A stretch of DNA of 20,000 bases. Source: Glandiceps talaboti (taxonomy: Eukaryota > Hemichordata > Enteropneusta > Spengelidae). Shown here piece by piece: positions 19,221-20,000 of this stretch (position 1 is its first letter; every line of letters starts with the position of its first letter). Below the pieces are notes generated by a model, which was not told where the DNA came from, made no database searches, and saw only the letters and a list, made by a program, of their open reading frames with translations. Where the stretch lies: the NCBI RefSeq assembly GCF_964340395.1, contig NC_135558.1, forward strand, positions 22,764,564 through 22,784,563, written 5' to 3'. Made by a program: the position numbers and the translations under genes.

Positions 19221-19500
19221 GTGGGTGGGTGGGTGGGTGGGTGGGTGGGTGGGTGGGTGGGTGGTTGGTTGAGTGAGTGAGTGAGTGAGTGAGTGAGTGA
19301 GTGAGTGAGTGAGTGAGTGAGTGAGTGAGTGAGTGAGTGAGTGAGTGAGTGAGTGAGTGAGTGAGTGAGTGAGTGAGTGAGTGAGTGAGTGAGTGAGTGA
19401 GTGAGTGAGTGAGTGAGTGAGTGAGTGAGTGAGTGAGTGAGTGAGTGAGTGAGTGAGTGTAAGAAAGAGGGAGGGAGGGAGGGAGGGAGACAGACAGACA
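19221..19500. repeat. Compound tetranucleotide repeat: GGGT, GAGT, GGGA, CAGA
   Basis: About 10 GGGT units (19221-19263) pass through GGTTGGTT into about 47 GAGT units (19271-19460), then AAGAAAGA, then GGGA units (19468-19488) and CAGA units (19488-19500). Adjacent blocks differ by one or two base changes in the four-base motif. The GAGT block is uninterrupted. Reverse-strand Thr-His-Ser-Leu frames up to 161 codons are artefacts of this tract. Confidence 0.98.
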
Positions 19501-20000
19501 TAGAGAAAAAGATTGAAAGAAGGAACGAGGAGATGCCACGAGTTTAAAGTGAAATAAAAATGGAATGCAGGACCTAAATAAGTTGATAACTTTCCGTTTT
19601 GAGGTATATCATCCAGTGAGTTTGAAGAATGAGAATCATTAAAATATTTTGCATGGCAATACTTTTTCATAAGTTTTGATTAATTGTGGAAACTTGACAA
19701 CCCATTGATAAGGCATATATACACAATAGTGATGTTACACCTTGGTCCATAAAACAAACACAATATCAATGTTAACCATTTGATTTCTGGAGGGGGCTGG
19801 AGGATTTGGACCCAACAACATTGAAGTAATTTTTTTTCAACCACCACGGTAACATTTTTTTTGCCAAGTAGGGGTACAGCAAATTTTCATGTCATGTGAC
19901 TTTTTTTTTTTTTTTAATTTCCAAATAACAGGAGACATACATGATGAGTGTAGCTTATTTAAAAAATAATAGGAGTTTGAGGGAGCGAAGTGGGGGGGGG
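19501..20000. other. Unique right end with homopolymers
   Basis: AT-rich with T-runs (15 T at 19901-19915) and, at the very edge, at least 8 G (19993-20000) cut by the window end. No gene is recognised. Confidence 0.5.

Noticed and set aside
19221-19460. Telomere-like G-rich repeat
   Set aside because: Units are GGGT and GAGT, not TTAGGG or another known telomere repeat, and unique sequence follows on both sides.
19174-19670. 161-codon Thr-His-Ser-Leu frame
   Set aside because: Created by the uninterrupted GAGT tract. The flanks are short and not gene-like.
19901-19915. T-run as the tail of a retroposed element
   Set aside because: No upstream element body, target duplication or polyadenylation context is visible.

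Overview
This window looks like intergenic DNA from a eukaryote, most likely an invertebrate animal. The evidence is a very high load of micro- and minisatellites, AT-rich unique DNA, no dense open reading frames, and no ribosome-binding-site/operon organisation. I cannot name the species. No convincing protein-coding gene, tRNA or rRNA was found. Nearly all long open frames are by-products of stop-free tandem repeats.

Layout. Bases 1-1665 hold the right-hand end of a 45-bp minisatellite (37 copies visible, truncated by the window edge). A small 33-bp x4 repeat follows (1908-2034), then a GTAT/GTGT microsatellite (2641-3273). Bases 3274-5029 are unique DNA with one weak candidate exon on the minus strand. 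A TCTGTG-rich repeat (5030-5176) and a GAT/GGT-type trinucleotide block (5453-5723) come next, then 3.7 kb of unique DNA (5724-9457). The largest feature is a 4.2-kb array of about 183 copies of a 23-bp, roughly 17% GC unit (9458-13662). It has two main subtypes and visible higher-order and segmental duplications.

The right third (13.7-17.4 kb) is a patchwork of old, diverged dispersed repeats. One direct repeat family is present as copies A (13721-14430) and B (14785-15162). Copy A carries a 28-bp minisatellite and a GGT/GAT microsatellite that B lacks. A second short family is present in opposite orientations next to poly-C tracts (15196-15268 and 15944-16014). A roughly 180-bp tandem duplication lies at 17054-17450. 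Near the right end is a compound tetranucleotide tract, GGGT then GAGT then GGGA (19221-19500), whose GGGT part is a strong G-quadruplex candidate.

There are no genes to assemble into a pathway. The interest is in repeat birth, expansion and homogenisation: about 38% of the window by my count is tandem repeat, and several cases let one compare an expanded locus with an unexpanded relative.
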